Source of the DNA: Paenibacillus sp. FSL K6-3182
Lineage (GTDB): Bacteria; Bacillota; Bacilli; Paenibacillales; Paenibacillaceae
Assembly (NCBI RefSeq): GCF_037976325.1
Contig: NZ_CP150265.1
Span: 1,731,501-1,795,500 of the forward strand
DNA length: 64,000 nt
Reading direction: 5' to 3'
Under the pieces are notes generated by a model that saw nothing but the letters and a program-made list of their open reading frames with translations, had not been told where the DNA came from and made no database searches. Each line of letters starts with the position of its first letter. Within the stretch, counting starts at the first letter, position 1. Both the position numbers and the translations under genes were made by a program. Of the stretch, positions 25,545 to 34,910 are shown piece after piece.

Positions 25545-27437
25545 ATGAAAGTGGTACTGTCCACATTAAATGCCAAGTTTATACACACATCACTGGCGCT
25601 GCGCTGTTTGAAGGCGTTTAGCGGCGATCGATTCGATATTGAAATTGCAGAGTACACCATCAAAGATCCAGTGATGAACATCGTGTCTGATATTTTTTCG
25701 AGAAAACCTGATGTAGTCGGATTCTCCTGCTACATTTGGAACATCGAAGAAACGATTACGGTTATTAATATGCTGCGCAAAATCATGCCTGAAATCAAAA
25801 TTATTTTAGGCGGTCCTGAGGTCAGCTATGATATGGACTATTGGATGGAGCGTGTGCAAGAGGTTGATTTTATCGTGGTGGGCGAAGGCGAAGAGACCTT
25901 CCATCATTTGCTTACTGAGATTGAAGGCGATGGCAAATACCATATGGTATTTGGAATTACGTATCGGAAGCAGCGCGAGGATCGCGTCGAGGTGCTGATT
26001 AATCCGCCGCGTCCCAAGCTGAATCTGAATGAGCTGCCATCCCCGCATCGCTTTGAGGAGGATATTCCTCATTTGGGAAGCCGTGTCGTTTATTTTGAGA
26101 CAAGCCGAGGCTGCCCGTTCAGCTGCCAGTTTTGCCTATCCAGTATCGAGGTTGGCGTTCGTTATTATGATATGGAGCGGACGAAAGTGGATATTTTGTA
26201 TTTGATCGAAAAAGGCGCCAAGCTTATTAAATTCGTCGATCGAACATTTAATATTAAACGGGATTACGCGCTTGAAATTTTTGAGTTTTTGATCAAAAAC
26301 CATCAGGGCTGTGTTTTTCAATTTGAAATAACAGCAGATATCATGAGACCTGAGGTGCTTGATTATTTGGCTGAAAATGCTCCTCCAGGCATATTCCGCT
26401 TTGAAATTGGCGTACAATCTACAAATGATCCAACAAATGAAGCGGTTCAGCGTCGTCAGAACTGGATGAAGCTGGTGCGTACCGTTATGAAAGTGAAAAA
26501 TTCTCAAAAAATCGATCAGCATCTTGATTTGATTGCCGGTCTGCCGCTTGAAAACTATGATACGTTCCGCGGAACGTTTAATGATGTATTCGAGCTGCGT
26601 CCCGAGGAGCTGCAGCTAGGCTTTCTCAAAATGCTGCGCGGTACGGGTCTCCGCCGTGAAGCAGATAAATGGGGCTATATTTATATGGACAGATCGCCTT
26701 ATGAAATGCTAGGCAATGATCTGATGCCATTTGGCGATATCGTTCGCATTAAGCGGGTAGAGGATGTATTGGAGAAATATTGGAATGCGCACCGAATGGA
26801 TCATACGCTGCTTTATTTAGTTGATCGTGTGTTTCCATCGCCATTCGACTTCTTCCAGGCGTTCGGCGATTTCTGGGAACGAAGCGGCTGGCAAAAGATC
26901 GGCCATCAGCTGGAGGATCTGTTCTCGCGGCTCTCGGCATTTCTTGGATCGCTGCCTATCTCAGCAGAGAAGAACTTCGAGCATGTGCCAGCACTGCAAG
27001 AGGATACGAAGAGAGTTTCTGCTTCACCAGAAGAGATACTCGCAATAGCAGGCGAACGCCTAGATAAGGACGTTGTGCTGGGGCTAATGAAATACGATTA
27101 TTTCCTTAATCATAATTATAAGCCTCGCAAAATCTGGTGGGAGTTTACGATGGACAAGTCGCTGTGGAGCGGCTGGATGCGCCACTTAGCGGATCGCCCA
27201 GAGGATGTATCTCCTGAATTCGCAGCACTGCGATTTGGCGAGAAGGAGCTTCACAAACATGCGGTTATTGAGAAGCTGCCGTTTGATCTTGCAGCATTCC
27301 TTGCTACAGGAGAGGTTGATCGCGAGCATCATACCCTGCTTGTAGTTCTATATGCACTTGAAGCGGGCAGCAGCAAACCGAAGCCGCGTCCTTTCACTTT
27401 AAAGATTAAAGCTGGTCAAGAAGCGATGATTAAGTAG
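25545..27437 (+). CDS. B12-binding radical SAM protein (DUF4080)
   Basis: 630 residues. The N-terminal part (about 1-130) is a cobalamin-binding-type domain (GFSCYIWNIEETITVI and LGGPEVSYD), followed by a radical SAM core with the CxxxCxxC cluster motif GCPFSCQFC and a C-terminal DUF4080 region. Such proteins use an iron-sulfur cluster, SAM and often cobalamin; the substrate is unknown. Start set at ATG 25545 after GAGAGG; an in-frame TTG/ATG extension upstream looks non-coding. Ends just before a bidirectional terminator. Confidence 0.88.
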   Translation: MKVVLSTLNAKFIHTSLALRCLKAFSGDRFDIEIAEYTIKDPVMNIVSDIFSRKPDVVGFSCYIWNIEETITVINMLRKIMPEIKIILGGPEVSYDMDYWMERVQEVDFIVVGEGEETFHHLLTEIEGDGKYHMVFGITYRKQREDRVEVLINPPRPKLNLNELPSPHRFEEDIPHLGSRVVYFETSRGCPFSCQFCLSSIEVGVRYYDMERTKVDILYLIEKGAKLIKFVDRTFNIKRDYALEIFEFLIKNHQGCVFQFEITADIMRPEVLDYLAENAPPGIFRFEIGVQSTNDPTNEAVQRRQNWMKLVRTVMKVKNSQKIDQHLDLIAGLPLENYDTFRGTFNDVFELRPEELQLGFLKMLRGTGLRREADKWGYIYMDRSPYEMLGNDLMPFGDIVRIKRVEDVLEKYWNAHRMDHTLLYLVDRVFPSPFDFFQAFGDFWERSGWQKIGHQLEDLFSRLSAFLGSLPISAEKNFEHVPALQEDTKRVSASPEEILAIAGERLDKDVVLGLMKYDYFLNHNYKPRKIWWEFTMDKSLWSGWMRHLADRPEDVSPEFAALRFGEKELHKHAVIEKLPFDLAAFLATGEVDREHHTLLVVLYALEAGSSKPKPRPFTLKIKAGQEAMIK

Positions 27438-27452
27438 TCCTGATTGAAATGA

Positions 27453-27503
27453 AAAGAACCTCCAAACCCATGAAGCAAACGGGTTTGGAGGTTCTTTGTT
27501 ATT
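27453..27503. terminator. Bidirectional terminator
   Basis: A perfect 17-bp stem (AAAGAACCTCCAAACCC with its complement), 11-nt loop, between convergent radical SAM and manA genes. A T-run follows on the plus strand. Confidence 0.85.
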
Positions 27504-27520
27504 GGTTTGAAAATATGAAA

Positions 27521-28501
27521 TTAAACAGAAGCAGGTACAATGCTGCGAAGTACAGTCATGCTGCCGGAGAGCTCATAGTCGCCAAGGTTAGCTGGAAGGA
27601 GGAAGCACTCGCCAGCTTTAACGGATTGCTCGCCATCTGCCCATTTCACTTGTCCCTCACCATCGGCAACTACAAGGATAACGAAGCTATCAAGCGATGT
27701 GGACAGCTTCCAAGGCGCGGCTACGATACCTTTCTCCACGATGAAGTAAGGAGAAGAAGCGATGGTCAGCCACTGGCCAGCTACTGCGCTGTCTGTTTTC
27801 ATCCGCTCAGCGCCTGCGCCTTCATAGGCAATGACATTAAGGGAATCTTCGATATGAAGCTCGCGGAGCTGACCATCAAGCCCAAGGCGATTGTAGTCAT
27901 GCAAGCGATAAGTAGTGTCGGAGTTTTGTTGAATCTCAGCGACAACAACGCCAGAGCAGAGAGCATGAACGGTTCCTGCGGGAATGTAAAATGCATCACC
28001 GGCTTCAACAGTTACTTCTTGAAGCGCGTCCATAATGCGGCCTTCTGTGATTGCTGCTTCCATCTCCGCACGGTCAATGCCGTCTTTTAGGCCATAGATA
28101 ATTTTTGCGCCTGGCTTAGCGTCGAGGATGTACCACATTTCTGTTTTGCCAAGTTCGCCTTCAGGCAGCCCTTCGTATGCATCCGTTGGATGGACTTGAA
28201 TGGATAGGTCATCATTGCAATCTAGCAGCTTGATAAGGAGCGGGAAACGTCCGTTTTTCTCGGAAAAGCCTTGTGAGCCAAACCATACAGGTCCGTAAGT
28301 TTCACGAATTTGGTCAAGTCCAACGCCAGCAAGCTCGCCGTTCATTACTTTTGTAATGCCGTTAGGGTGATCACTGATCATCCAGCCTTCGCCAATTGAG
28401 CCTTCAGGCATTTCAAGGCCAAAACCTTCGAGTGCGCGTCCTCCCCAAATGCGTTCTTTCATTTCTGCTTTAAATTGTAATGGATAAGGTTTTACTGTCA
28501 T
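27521..28501 (-). CDS. manA: Mannose-6-phosphate isomerase, class I
   Basis: 326 residues. LQFKAEMKERIWGGRALEGFG, LLDCNDDLSIQVHPTD (zinc-binding Gln/His), GKTEMWYILDAKPGAKI and FYIPAGTVHALCSGVVVAEIQQNSDTTYRLHDYNR are typical of short Bacillus-type zinc-dependent mannose-6-phosphate isomerases. Interconverts fructose-6-phosphate and mannose-6-phosphate for mannose use and polysaccharide precursors. Stands alone here. Confidence 0.93.
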   Translation of the reverse strand: MTVKPYPLQFKAEMKERIWGGRALEGFGLEMPEGSIGEGWMISDHPNGITKVMNGELAGVGLDQIRETYGPVWFGSQGFSEKNGRFPLLIKLLDCNDDLSIQVHPTDAYEGLPEGELGKTEMWYILDAKPGAKIIYGLKDGIDRAEMEAAITEGRIMDALQEVTVEAGDAFYIPAGTVHALCSGVVVAEIQQNSDTTYRLHDYNRLGLDGQLRELHIEDSLNVIAYEGAGAERMKTDSAVAGQWLTIASSPYFIVEKGIVAAPWKLSTSLDSFVILVVADGEGQVKWADGEQSVKAGECFLLPANLGDYELSGSMTVLRSIVPASV

Positions 28502-28605
28502 TATTTATCTCTCCCATATCGGTAGTATGTCGTTCTACTTCAGTTAAAAATAACATTCAGAGCAATTGGCTTTAAAGAGCTGTAAGGTGAGCGCGTTGCA
28601 AAAGA

Positions 28606-29199
28606 TTAACGAGCAGTTGGACGTTTCTCGGCCGCTATAAGGTAAGGGGCTGCCTTTCGCTGAGTCTGCCTGTAAATAACGGTCTGCGCTAGGTTTTGAG
28701 GCAGCTGCTCTGCCCATAATTCCACGGAGGCGGCTTCCTCAGCACCGCCAGGATGTCCTGGATACAATACGCAGGTCACGATACCTCCAGGACGCAGCAG
28801 CATGATAGCTGCATCGAGCGCAGCCAGTGTTGTTGCAGGCTCGGTTATGATCGTGAGATCATCGCTTCCCGGCAAATAACCGAGATTGAACATTACGGCT
28901 GAGACTTGTCCGATAATAGAAGGATCAACAGTCTCAGCCATACTTGCGTGATTGCTCAGCACAAGTTTAATATCGGGAAGCTTATTATTATTTTGAAGGG
29001 AAGAAAGGCGCTCTTGCGTGCGATCAAGCGCCTCCTGCTGGATATCAAAGGCATATACGGTGCCGTTAGGTCCAACAAGCTCGGCAAGCGCAAGTGTATC
29101 TACACCGCCGCCGGCAGTAGCATCAATGACAATGTCACCCGGTGAGGTACGCTCGTTGATCCATTTGTGAGCCATGCTTAGGACTGATAGAAAACCCAT
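28606..29199 (-). CDS. mnmM: tRNA mnm5s2U34-type methyltransferase MnmM (YtqB)
   Basis: 197 residues. The SAM-binding motif VIDATAGGGVDTLALAELVG and the motif VMFNLGYLPGSDD identify the YtqB/MnmM group, which methylates nm5s2U at the tRNA wobble position in Firmicutes. The C-terminal VTCVLYPGHPGGAEEA is also typical. Six bases after the YtqA-type radical SAM gene, reproducing the ytqA-ytqB pairing of Bacillus. Confidence 0.88.
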   Translation of the reverse strand: MGFLSVLSMAHKWINERTSPGDIVIDATAGGGVDTLALAELVGPNGTVYAFDIQQEALDRTQERLSSLQNNNKLPDIKLVLSNHASMAETVDPSIIGQVSAVMFNLGYLPGSDDLTIITEPATTLAALDAAIMLLRPGGIVTCVLYPGHPGGAEEAASVELWAEQLPQNLAQTVIYRQTQRKAAPYLIAAEKRPTAR

Positions 29200-29205
29200 A
29201 TCTCG

Positions 29206-30171
29206 CTAAACCTCCTGCTGCCATAACTTGCCTTGCCACGTATTGCGGCGCTTCAACTCGTCGTCGAAGGCATTCAGCACTGACCATTTATTCATGCTCC
29301 ACATCGGACCAATCAACAGGTCACGCGGCGCATCTCCCGTAAGGCGATGCACGATCATTTCCGGCGGCAGAAACTCAAGTGTATCAACAATTAATTTCAC
29401 ATATTCATCCTGCTCAAGAAATTGAAGCAGACCAGCCTCGTACTGACGTACCATCGGCGTCTTGCGCATGAGATGAAGCAAATGAATTTTAATGCCTTGC
29501 ACGTCCATCTTGGCGACGGCGCGACCTGTATCAAGCATCATTTCATGCGTTTCCTGAGGAAGACCGTAAATGATATGCGCACATACGCGAATGCCGCGTT
29601 CCCGAAGACGCTTAACAGCATCGAGATAGCAGGCCGTATCATGTGCCCGGTTGATGAGCTCTGAAGTAGATTCGTGCACGGTTTGAAGTCCCATCTCCAC
29701 CCAAAGGTAGGTTCGTTCATTCAGCTCAGCCAAATAATCGACTACATCATCGGGCAAGCAATCAGGACGTGTTGCAATGGACAAACCAACAACGCCAGGC
29801 TGCTGCAAAATGACTTCATAATATTCCCTCAGCTCTTCAACGGGCGCATACGTATTTGTATAAGCTTGGAAATATCCAATATACTGCGCATTTTGCCATT
29901 TCTGATGCTGACGGTCCCGTATTTTATTGAATTGTGTAACGAGGTCGTCCCGCCTGCTGCCCGCGAAATCACCAGAGCCGCGAGCGCTGCAAAATGTACA
30001 GCCGCCCTTTGCAATGGACCCGTCACGGTTTGGGCAAGTGAAGCCGGCATCAAGCGTAACCTTGAATACCTTGCCTCCCAACTGCTCATGCATTTCATAA
30101 TTCCATGTATGAAATCGTTTATCGCCCCAAAGCAGTGGCTGCTGCTGTTGCGATGTTGATAATTTAATCAT
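29206..30171 (-). CDS. TIGR01212-family radical SAM protein (YtqA-like)
   Basis: 321 residues. GFTCPNRDGSIAKGGCTFCS holds the iron-sulfur Cys cluster with the unusual wide first spacing of the TIGR01212 family. KVFKVTLDAG and IHLLHLMRKTPM are family features. Upstream partner of mnmM, so a role in tRNA wobble modification is plausible by neighbourhood. Start set at the ATG six bases after GAAGGGG; a five-residue longer form exists but is less likely. Confidence 0.85.
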   Translation of the reverse strand: MIKLSTSQQQQPLLWGDKRFHTWNYEMHEQLGGKVFKVTLDAGFTCPNRDGSIAKGGCTFCSARGSGDFAGSRRDDLVTQFNKIRDRQHQKWQNAQYIGYFQAYTNTYAPVEELREYYEVILQQPGVVGLSIATRPDCLPDDVVDYLAELNERTYLWVEMGLQTVHESTSELINRAHDTACYLDAVKRLRERGIRVCAHIIYGLPQETHEMMLDTGRAVAKMDVQGIKIHLLHLMRKTPMVRQYEAGLLQFLEQDEYVKLIVDTLEFLPPEMIVHRLTGDAPRDLLIGPMWSMNKWSVLNAFDDELKRRNTWQGKLWQQEV

Positions 30172-30312
30172 CGTTTTCCCCTTCATTCAAGACCTACACC
30201 CTATATTTTAGCGAAAAACGAGTGGAAAAGCCACGTTTGTCATGTGAATAGATATTGAATGTTCGGAAAACGCTTTAATTGGAAATATTTTTTGAAATGG
30301 GTGTTTTTAGAC

Positions 30313-30341
30313 TTGCGTAACCTTACATGAAGTGTTATATT
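30313..30341 (+). promoter_or_regulatory. Candidate sigma-A promoter
   Basis: TTGCGT, 17-bp spacer, TATATT, about 110 bases upstream of the small 69-residue gene. The gap between the divergent genes otherwise shows nothing clear. Confidence 0.5.
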
Positions 30342-30453
30342 AAAAGTGCGACAAAACAACAAATAAACCTAACATAGCCCATATGCACCTGCATTCATGA
30401 AACGTCGATTAAATGGAAATACTCTTACTAATAAATCGATGAGGTGATTAGAG

Positions 30454-30663
30454 ATGAATAATGTAACCAAAATCCCGCACGGCGACGATACTGTAACTGT
30501 TGAGCTGACTGTAAAAGAATTGATGGCGCTTACAGGCGTCCGCTTTCACAATAATCATGGTGTAGAAATTTCCGCTCGCAAGAAGTTGAATGAAGTATTA
30601 GTGGGAACATACGAGCGTGAGCAAAAAGAGAACGCTCCGATTCCGTATCAGCTTTTGCTGTAA
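30454..30663 (+). CDS. Small conserved-looking hypothetical protein
   Basis: 69 residues, soluble, no cysteine. VTVELTVKELMALTGVRF is followed by a short basic stretch and a C-terminal YEREQKENAPIPYQLLL. I do not recognise a family. Support for a real gene is the GATGAGGTG ribosome binding site, its own promoter-like sequence and a terminator right after it. Confidence 0.7.
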   Translation: MNNVTKIPHGDDTVTVELTVKELMALTGVRFHNNHGVEISARKKLNEVLVGTYEREQKENAPIPYQLLL

Positions 30664-30687
30664 CGACTATACATCCAATGACACGAT

Positions 30688-30728
30688 AAGCAAGCCGCAT
30701 CGCCGATAATTGGCTGCGGCTTTTTTCT
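30688..30728 (+). terminator. Terminator of the small hypothetical gene
   Basis: AGCCGCA..TGCGGCT hairpin followed by TTTTTT. Confidence 0.75.
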
Positions 30729-30816
30729 ATCCTCTTTACAATGCTCAATTTCTTGGGCACAATAAGGACTAGTCTATTCGTTGCATCGTCTACGATAAAT
30801 GGAGGAATCACTGCAT

Positions 30817-31584
30817 ATGCGTTTAAGAGGAAGAAAAGGTATTCGTGAAAGTTTAGAGGGTCAGCCGGAGCTAGTCGTGCTTGATGCTGCGCCGCACAAA
30901 GGCAAGTGGCGTGAGTTTTTTGGCAACGACCAGCCTATATATGTAGAGCTTGGCATGGGCAAGGGTCGTTTTATTAGTCAAATGAGTGCGCGCTACCCGC
31001 ACATCAATTTTATTGGTGTCGACATGTATGATGAGCTTCTTCGCCGCGCAAGCGAGAAGGCACGCATCGTATGGGAGCAAAAAGGGGAGTCTCATCCGCC
31101 CAATCTTGCGCTGCTTCGCGCTAATATTGAAGGAATCGAGACGATGTTTGCTCCGGGTGAGCTTGAGCGCGTCCATCTGAATTTTAGCGATCCATGGCCA
31201 AAGGCTAAGCATGCGCGCAGAAGACTAACGCATCCAAGACTTGTTGCGAAGTATATTGAACTGCTCAACGAGCGCGGCGAGATCCACTTTAAGACGGATT
31301 CACAATCTCTGTTTGAGTTTTCATTGAACAGCTTCGCGGAAATGGAGCTTATCATGCGCAATATTTCGCTTCATTTACACAAAGAAGGCCCTCGAGAGGA
31401 CCTTGTGTTTACGGAATATGAGATGAAGTTTATGGAAAAAGGACAAAATATTTATCGTGTTGAAGCGGTTATCGGCTCCGAGGCTATTCGGAAGCATCGT
31501 GAAGCGAAACATGAGAAGTCGCTTAAAGAGGAAGCTGAGGCATCAGAATCCGTATCGAATGATTCGGATGACGAGGATAATTAA
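30817..31584 (+). CDS. trmB: tRNA (guanine-N7)-methyltransferase TrmB
   Basis: 255 residues. VELGMGKGRFISQMSARYP (SAM binding), NFIGVDMYDELL, LERVHLNFSDPWPKAKHARRRL and GEIHFKTDSQSLFEFS match TrmB, which makes m7G46 in tRNA. A highly acidic C-terminal tail of about 30 residues (ending NDSDDEDN) extends beyond the catalytic domain. Start set at the ATG after GGAGG; a six-codon longer form begins inside that ribosome binding site. The stop overlaps the stop of the convergent PAP2 gene by 4 bases. Confidence 0.92.
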   Translation: MRLRGRKGIRESLEGQPELVVLDAAPHKGKWREFFGNDQPIYVELGMGKGRFISQMSARYPHINFIGVDMYDELLRRASEKARIVWEQKGESHPPNLALLRANIEGIETMFAPGELERVHLNFSDPWPKAKHARRRLTHPRLVAKYIELLNERGEIHFKTDSQSLFEFSLNSFAEMELIMRNISLHLHKEGPREDLVFTEYEMKFMEKGQNIYRVEAVIGSEAIRKHREAKHEKSLKEEAEASESVSNDSDDEDN

Positions 31585-32162
31585 TTTAGTCCTACTGCAG
31601 ACGATACCCAAGAATAATTGACTGCCAAAGCTGTTATCGTTCCGATCAGTGCGCCAGCTGCAACATCAGATGGGTAATGCAGCCCTAGATACATTCTTGA
31701 CCATCCAACGGATAGTCCAATTATTAACGCAAGCGGCACCAGCAGAGTCATCCATATCCCGCTAGTCAGCAATATAGGGACTAGCCATGCAAAGATCGCT
31801 GTTGTGTGTCCGGATGGAAATGAAGAATCGACAAGCGGCTTATGACATGTATTTACATCAGGCAGCGCTTGATAAGGTCGAAGCCGTTTGAATTTACGCT
31901 TTACAATTGCTACTGGCAAATGGCTTATGACGACCGCAGTCAAGCATTGCCACCCAGTAAGGCTCCAAGGAGCAGGTGCAAGTAATGCATATAGAAGGGC
32001 GGTTGCGAGCGTAAAGGTTGCGCCGCCCATATGTGTGACCGTGCTTAACCATTTCCCCAGAATTCGATGTCTTTTTCTCCCTGAAGGTCTCCGGTTTGCC
32101 CAAATTAATAATCTTTGCTCACTCGTTTTCAGCCAGCCTATCATTCGTTCCATCGCTGTCAT
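31581..32162 (-). CDS. PAP2-family membrane phosphatase
   Basis: 193 residues with about five transmembrane helices. The three PAP2 motifs are present: KRKFKRLRPY, SSFPSGHT and GWSRMYLGLHYPSDV. Probably an undecaprenyl-pyrophosphate or phosphatidyl-lipid phosphatase. Convergent with trmB. Confidence 0.88.
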   Translation of the reverse strand: MTAMERMIGWLKTSEQRLLIWANRRPSGRKRHRILGKWLSTVTHMGGATFTLATALLYALLAPAPWSLTGWQCLTAVVISHLPVAIVKRKFKRLRPYQALPDVNTCHKPLVDSSFPSGHTTAIFAWLVPILLTSGIWMTLLVPLALIIGLSVGWSRMYLGLHYPSDVAAGALIGTITALAVNYSWVSSAVGLN

Positions 32163-32859
32163 CCTCCTAACGGTGGCTTACTTCTATAACATTTATCAAT
32201 TCCAGACTTAATTTTAGCATGTTTTTGTTCGCTGAGCGTAAACTATTTCTTGTCCCTATATTAAGGATAAGTAAGTATTATAGCACTAACTTGCTTTTCA
32301 TGGGTGCTGCCTGATGAGAATGCGCTGTCATTCGTCTATCGGTATCCTATTTCCACTCCAAATACAGGGAATAAATATTGATTTCAAATTACTGTTTAAT
32401 AATGTGCATTTGATGGTAAAACTGTAATGGACAAATTCCACGCGGTTGTGACAGGGTCTGTCGAAACCGCAAAAGATGTCGGAACGGAACTTTCTCGTTC
32501 ACTTGTTCGTCACATAGACCTATTTCGATTTAAGAAACATTTTCACACATTTTAACGTAAATAAGGACGTTAGTGCTAAAAACTTAGCAATTGGTTGAAA
32601 ATAAGGCTGAGTCGTCGTAAAAGGAGGTAATGTATTCATCCGTGTGCAATGCAAGCGTTTTTCTGCCGAGATTAAGCGCAATGAAGACTAATTCAACTTT
32701 TGACAAAGAAGTTGTTTCTGTGGAGAATCAATTAAGGTCCGAGAGTGTTTGCAGAGAAACACTCATACAAAGAGAAAATATATAATAAAAAGCTTACGGC
32801 AGCCACGGGTGGATGCTGAAAAAAAGCAAAAAAAATGGGGTCTAAAGGGGTAATGCCGC
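32163..32859. other. 697-base gap ahead of the membrane glycosyltransferase
   Basis: AT-rich and without a sizeable gene. It contains a stable hairpin at about 32440-32473 (CGCGGTT..GACAG-GGT-CTGTC..AACCGC), further short inverted repeats near 32480-32510 and one possible small reading frame. I could not assign a known riboswitch class. It may be a long structured leader of the glycosyltransferase gene. Confidence 0.5.
32630..32785 (+). CDS. Possible 51-residue small protein in the leader region
   Basis: A frame beginning MYSSVCNASVFLPRLSAMKT, two cysteines, no recognisable domain. The only support is an ideal AAGGAGG sequence directly before it, but its spacing to this ATG is only two bases; a GTG four codons later is too far. 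It could instead be an accidental frame. Confidence 0.3.
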   Translation: MYSSVCNASVFLPRLSAMKTNSTFDKEVVSVENQLRSESVCRETLIQRENI

Positions 32860-34098
32860 ATGTTCAATACGATTATGTTTGTGGTTCAAATTCTATTTGC
32901 GTTGCTAGGTGTGTATCAGCTGTTTTTAACGTTTTTCGGATGGCGGCGTAAAAAAGAAGATCTTTCTCATGCACCGAAAAAGACATTCGCATTGCTGATA
33001 GCAGCTCATAACGAAGAGCAGGTTGTTGGCGCACTGATTGAAAACTTGCAAAAAATGAAATATCCACGGGAGCTTTATGATATTTTTGTAATTTGCGATA
33101 ATTGCACCGATGGTACAGTCGATGTTGTAAATAGTTATGATGGAGTATATGCATGTGTTCGTGAAAATCCAAATCAACGCGGCAAGGGCTTTGCGGTTGA
33201 GTGGATGCTTAAAGAGCTGTGGGCTATGCCAAAGAGCTACGACGGCGTAGCAATCTTTGATGCCGATAACCTTGTAGCGACTGATTTCTTGCAGTACATG
33301 AACAATGATTTGAGCAATGGATTCCGAGTTATTCAAGGTTACCTGGATACAAAAAATCCAAATGATTCTTGGGTCAGCTCAGCAAATGCAATTAACTACT
33401 GGTTCTGCAACCGGCTTTGGCAGCTTCCGCGTACAAATCTTGGCCTTGCCAACTTTCTAGGTGGAACAGGCATGTGCTTTGATTCAAAGCTGCTTCAGGA
33501 AATGGGCTGGGGAGCTACAAGCTTGGTTGAAGATTTAGAATTTACAGTCCGCTGCATTAAACGCGGAATTTATCCGAAGTTCAACTTTGAGGCAAAGGTG
33601 TTCGACGAGAAGCCGATTACGTTCCAAGCATCAGCTCGCCAAAGGCTTCGCTGGATGCAAGGACACTTTGATGTTACTCGTAAACATATGCTTCCTCTGC
33701 TTTGGCAGGGAATCAAGGATCGCAGCATGACGAAGATTGATGCGGCCCTTTATGTGTTCAATGCTTATAATTATTTGGCTGGATTTTTTATTGCAGCGAT
33801 CATTTGGGGAGACATCCTGCTGTCAGGCGGAGATAACGTCACCTCCGTGTACAACCTGCTTCCAATTTGGCTGAGCATTCCGTACATGGCATATATTTTT
33901 GTGCAAATACCTTTATCCATGTATATGGCTAAAGTTTCGTGGAAGCTATATTTGCGGATTCCGACCTTTCTATTGTTCACCTTGTCATGGTGGCCGATAA
34001 CGGTGCATGCATTCTTCACGCAAAACAACAAAAAGTGGAGTCATACCCAGCATACACGTGTCATCCGTCTTGAAGAAGTTCAAAGCAAACAAGTGTAA
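32860..34098 (+). CDS. Family 2 membrane glycosyltransferase
   Basis: 412 residues. An N-terminal transmembrane helix, a GT-A core with LLIAAHNEEQVVGALI, AIFDADN (DxD-type metal site), the TSLVEDLEF acidic motif and the processive motif QRLRWMQGHF, then three or four C-terminal helices. This is the arrangement of cellulose synthase/hyaluronan synthase-like enzymes that extrude a polysaccharide. Product unknown. No partner polysaccharide genes are adjacent. Confidence 0.85.
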   Translation: MFNTIMFVVQILFALLGVYQLFLTFFGWRRKKEDLSHAPKKTFALLIAAHNEEQVVGALIENLQKMKYPRELYDIFVICDNCTDGTVDVVNSYDGVYACVRENPNQRGKGFAVEWMLKELWAMPKSYDGVAIFDADNLVATDFLQYMNNDLSNGFRVIQGYLDTKNPNDSWVSSANAINYWFCNRLWQLPRTNLGLANFLGGTGMCFDSKLLQEMGWGATSLVEDLEFTVRCIKRGIYPKFNFEAKVFDEKPITFQASARQRLRWMQGHFDVTRKHMLPLLWQGIKDRSMTKIDAALYVFNAYNYLAGFFIAAIIWGDILLSGGDNVTSVYNLLPIWLSIPYMAYIFVQIPLSMYMAKVSWKLYLRIPTFLLFTLSWWPITVHAFFTQNNKKWSHTQHTRVIRLEEVQSKQV

Positions 34099-34105
34099 TC
34101 GCTTG

Positions 34106-34316
34106 TTGACAAGGCTTTGTAGGCCATGGTATAGTAACACGGTAACATTTACAACTAACTTAATACGCACAAGCAGAAGCACCCGCTTCTCACCTTTCGG
34201 CTCAGGCTGGCTGGTTCGCGATAATCGATTAGTCATTCCATCATTTCAACTGAAGTGATGCTCTGACATACATGTACGGTTATGAGATGCGGGTTCGAGC
34301 GAACCCGCATTTTTTT
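34106..34316 (+). promoter_or_regulatory. Promoter and L20-type leader of the infC operon
   Basis: TTGACA, 18-bp spacer and TATAGT start a leader that ends in a perfect 10-bp terminator hairpin (ATGCGGGTTC-GAGC-GAACCCGCAT) with a T run. An upstream hairpin AGAAGC-ACCC-GCTTCT at about 34175-34190 carries an ACCCGC able to pair with the terminator arm GCGGGT, which gives two exclusive folds. In Bacillus, excess L20 binds such a leader and causes premature termination; the class assignment is inferred from position and layout. Confidence 0.7.
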
Positions 34317-34360
34317 ATTGCGTGGAGACATGAACAAACCATTTTTGGAGGTGGCACGTT

Positions 34361-34876
34361 ATTAGCAGAGAACATCAAATCAATGATGAAATCCGGGCCA
34401 GAGAAGTGCGTTTAGTAGGTGCTGAAGGCGAGCAAATCGGTATTAAATCCATTCGCGATGCTATGCAGCTTGCTATCGAGTTGAATTTGGACCTGGTGAA
34501 CGTCGCACCGACGGCTAAACCGCCGGTATGCCGCATCATGGACTACGGAAAATTCCGTTATGAGCAGCAGAAGAAAGAAAAAGAAGCACGCAAAAACCAA
34601 AAGATTGTTGATCTTAAAGAAGTTTGGTTCCGTGCTAACATTGATGAAAATGACTACCAAACGAAGTTTCGTAACGTTGTTAAGTTTCTCAATGAAGGCG
34701 ATAAAGTGAAAGCATCCGTAAGATTCCGCGGTCGTGAGATTGCTCATGCATCTCTAGGCCAAAAGATTTTGGATCGTCTTTCAAAAGAGGTTGCCGAATT
34801 ATGCAGCGTTGAGCGCGCTCCTAAGCTGGAAGGCCGGAGCATGATTATGATTTTGGCACCCAAAACCAACAGCTAA
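34361..34876 (+). CDS. infC: Translation initiation factor IF-3
   Basis: 171 residues. The reading frame extends upstream of the first ATG/TTG to an ATT codon, giving ISREHQINDEIRAREVRLVG, which is the conserved IF-3 N-terminus. GGAGGT lies seven bases before the ATT. infC genes typically use ATT so that IF-3, which rejects non-standard starts, limits its own synthesis. The remainder (LVNVAPTAKPPVCRIMDYGK, VKASVRFRGREIAH) is standard. IF-3 binds the 30S subunit and proofreads initiation. First gene of infC-rpmI-rplT. Confidence 0.95.
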   Translation: MSREHQINDEIRAREVRLVGAEGEQIGIKSIRDAMQLAIELNLDLVNVAPTAKPPVCRIMDYGKFRYEQQKKEKEARKNQKIVDLKEVWFRANIDENDYQTKFRNVVKFLNEGDKVKASVRFRGREIAHASLGQKILDRLSKEVAELCSVERAPKLEGRSMIMILAPKTNS

Positions 34877-34910
34877 CAACTGATGAAGAACTTTAAGGAG
34901 GATAACTGAT

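Noticed and set aside
32400..32560. Cyclic di-GMP or other known riboswitch before the glycosyltransferase
   Set aside because: The hairpin is strong but I could not find the conserved core bases of a known class.
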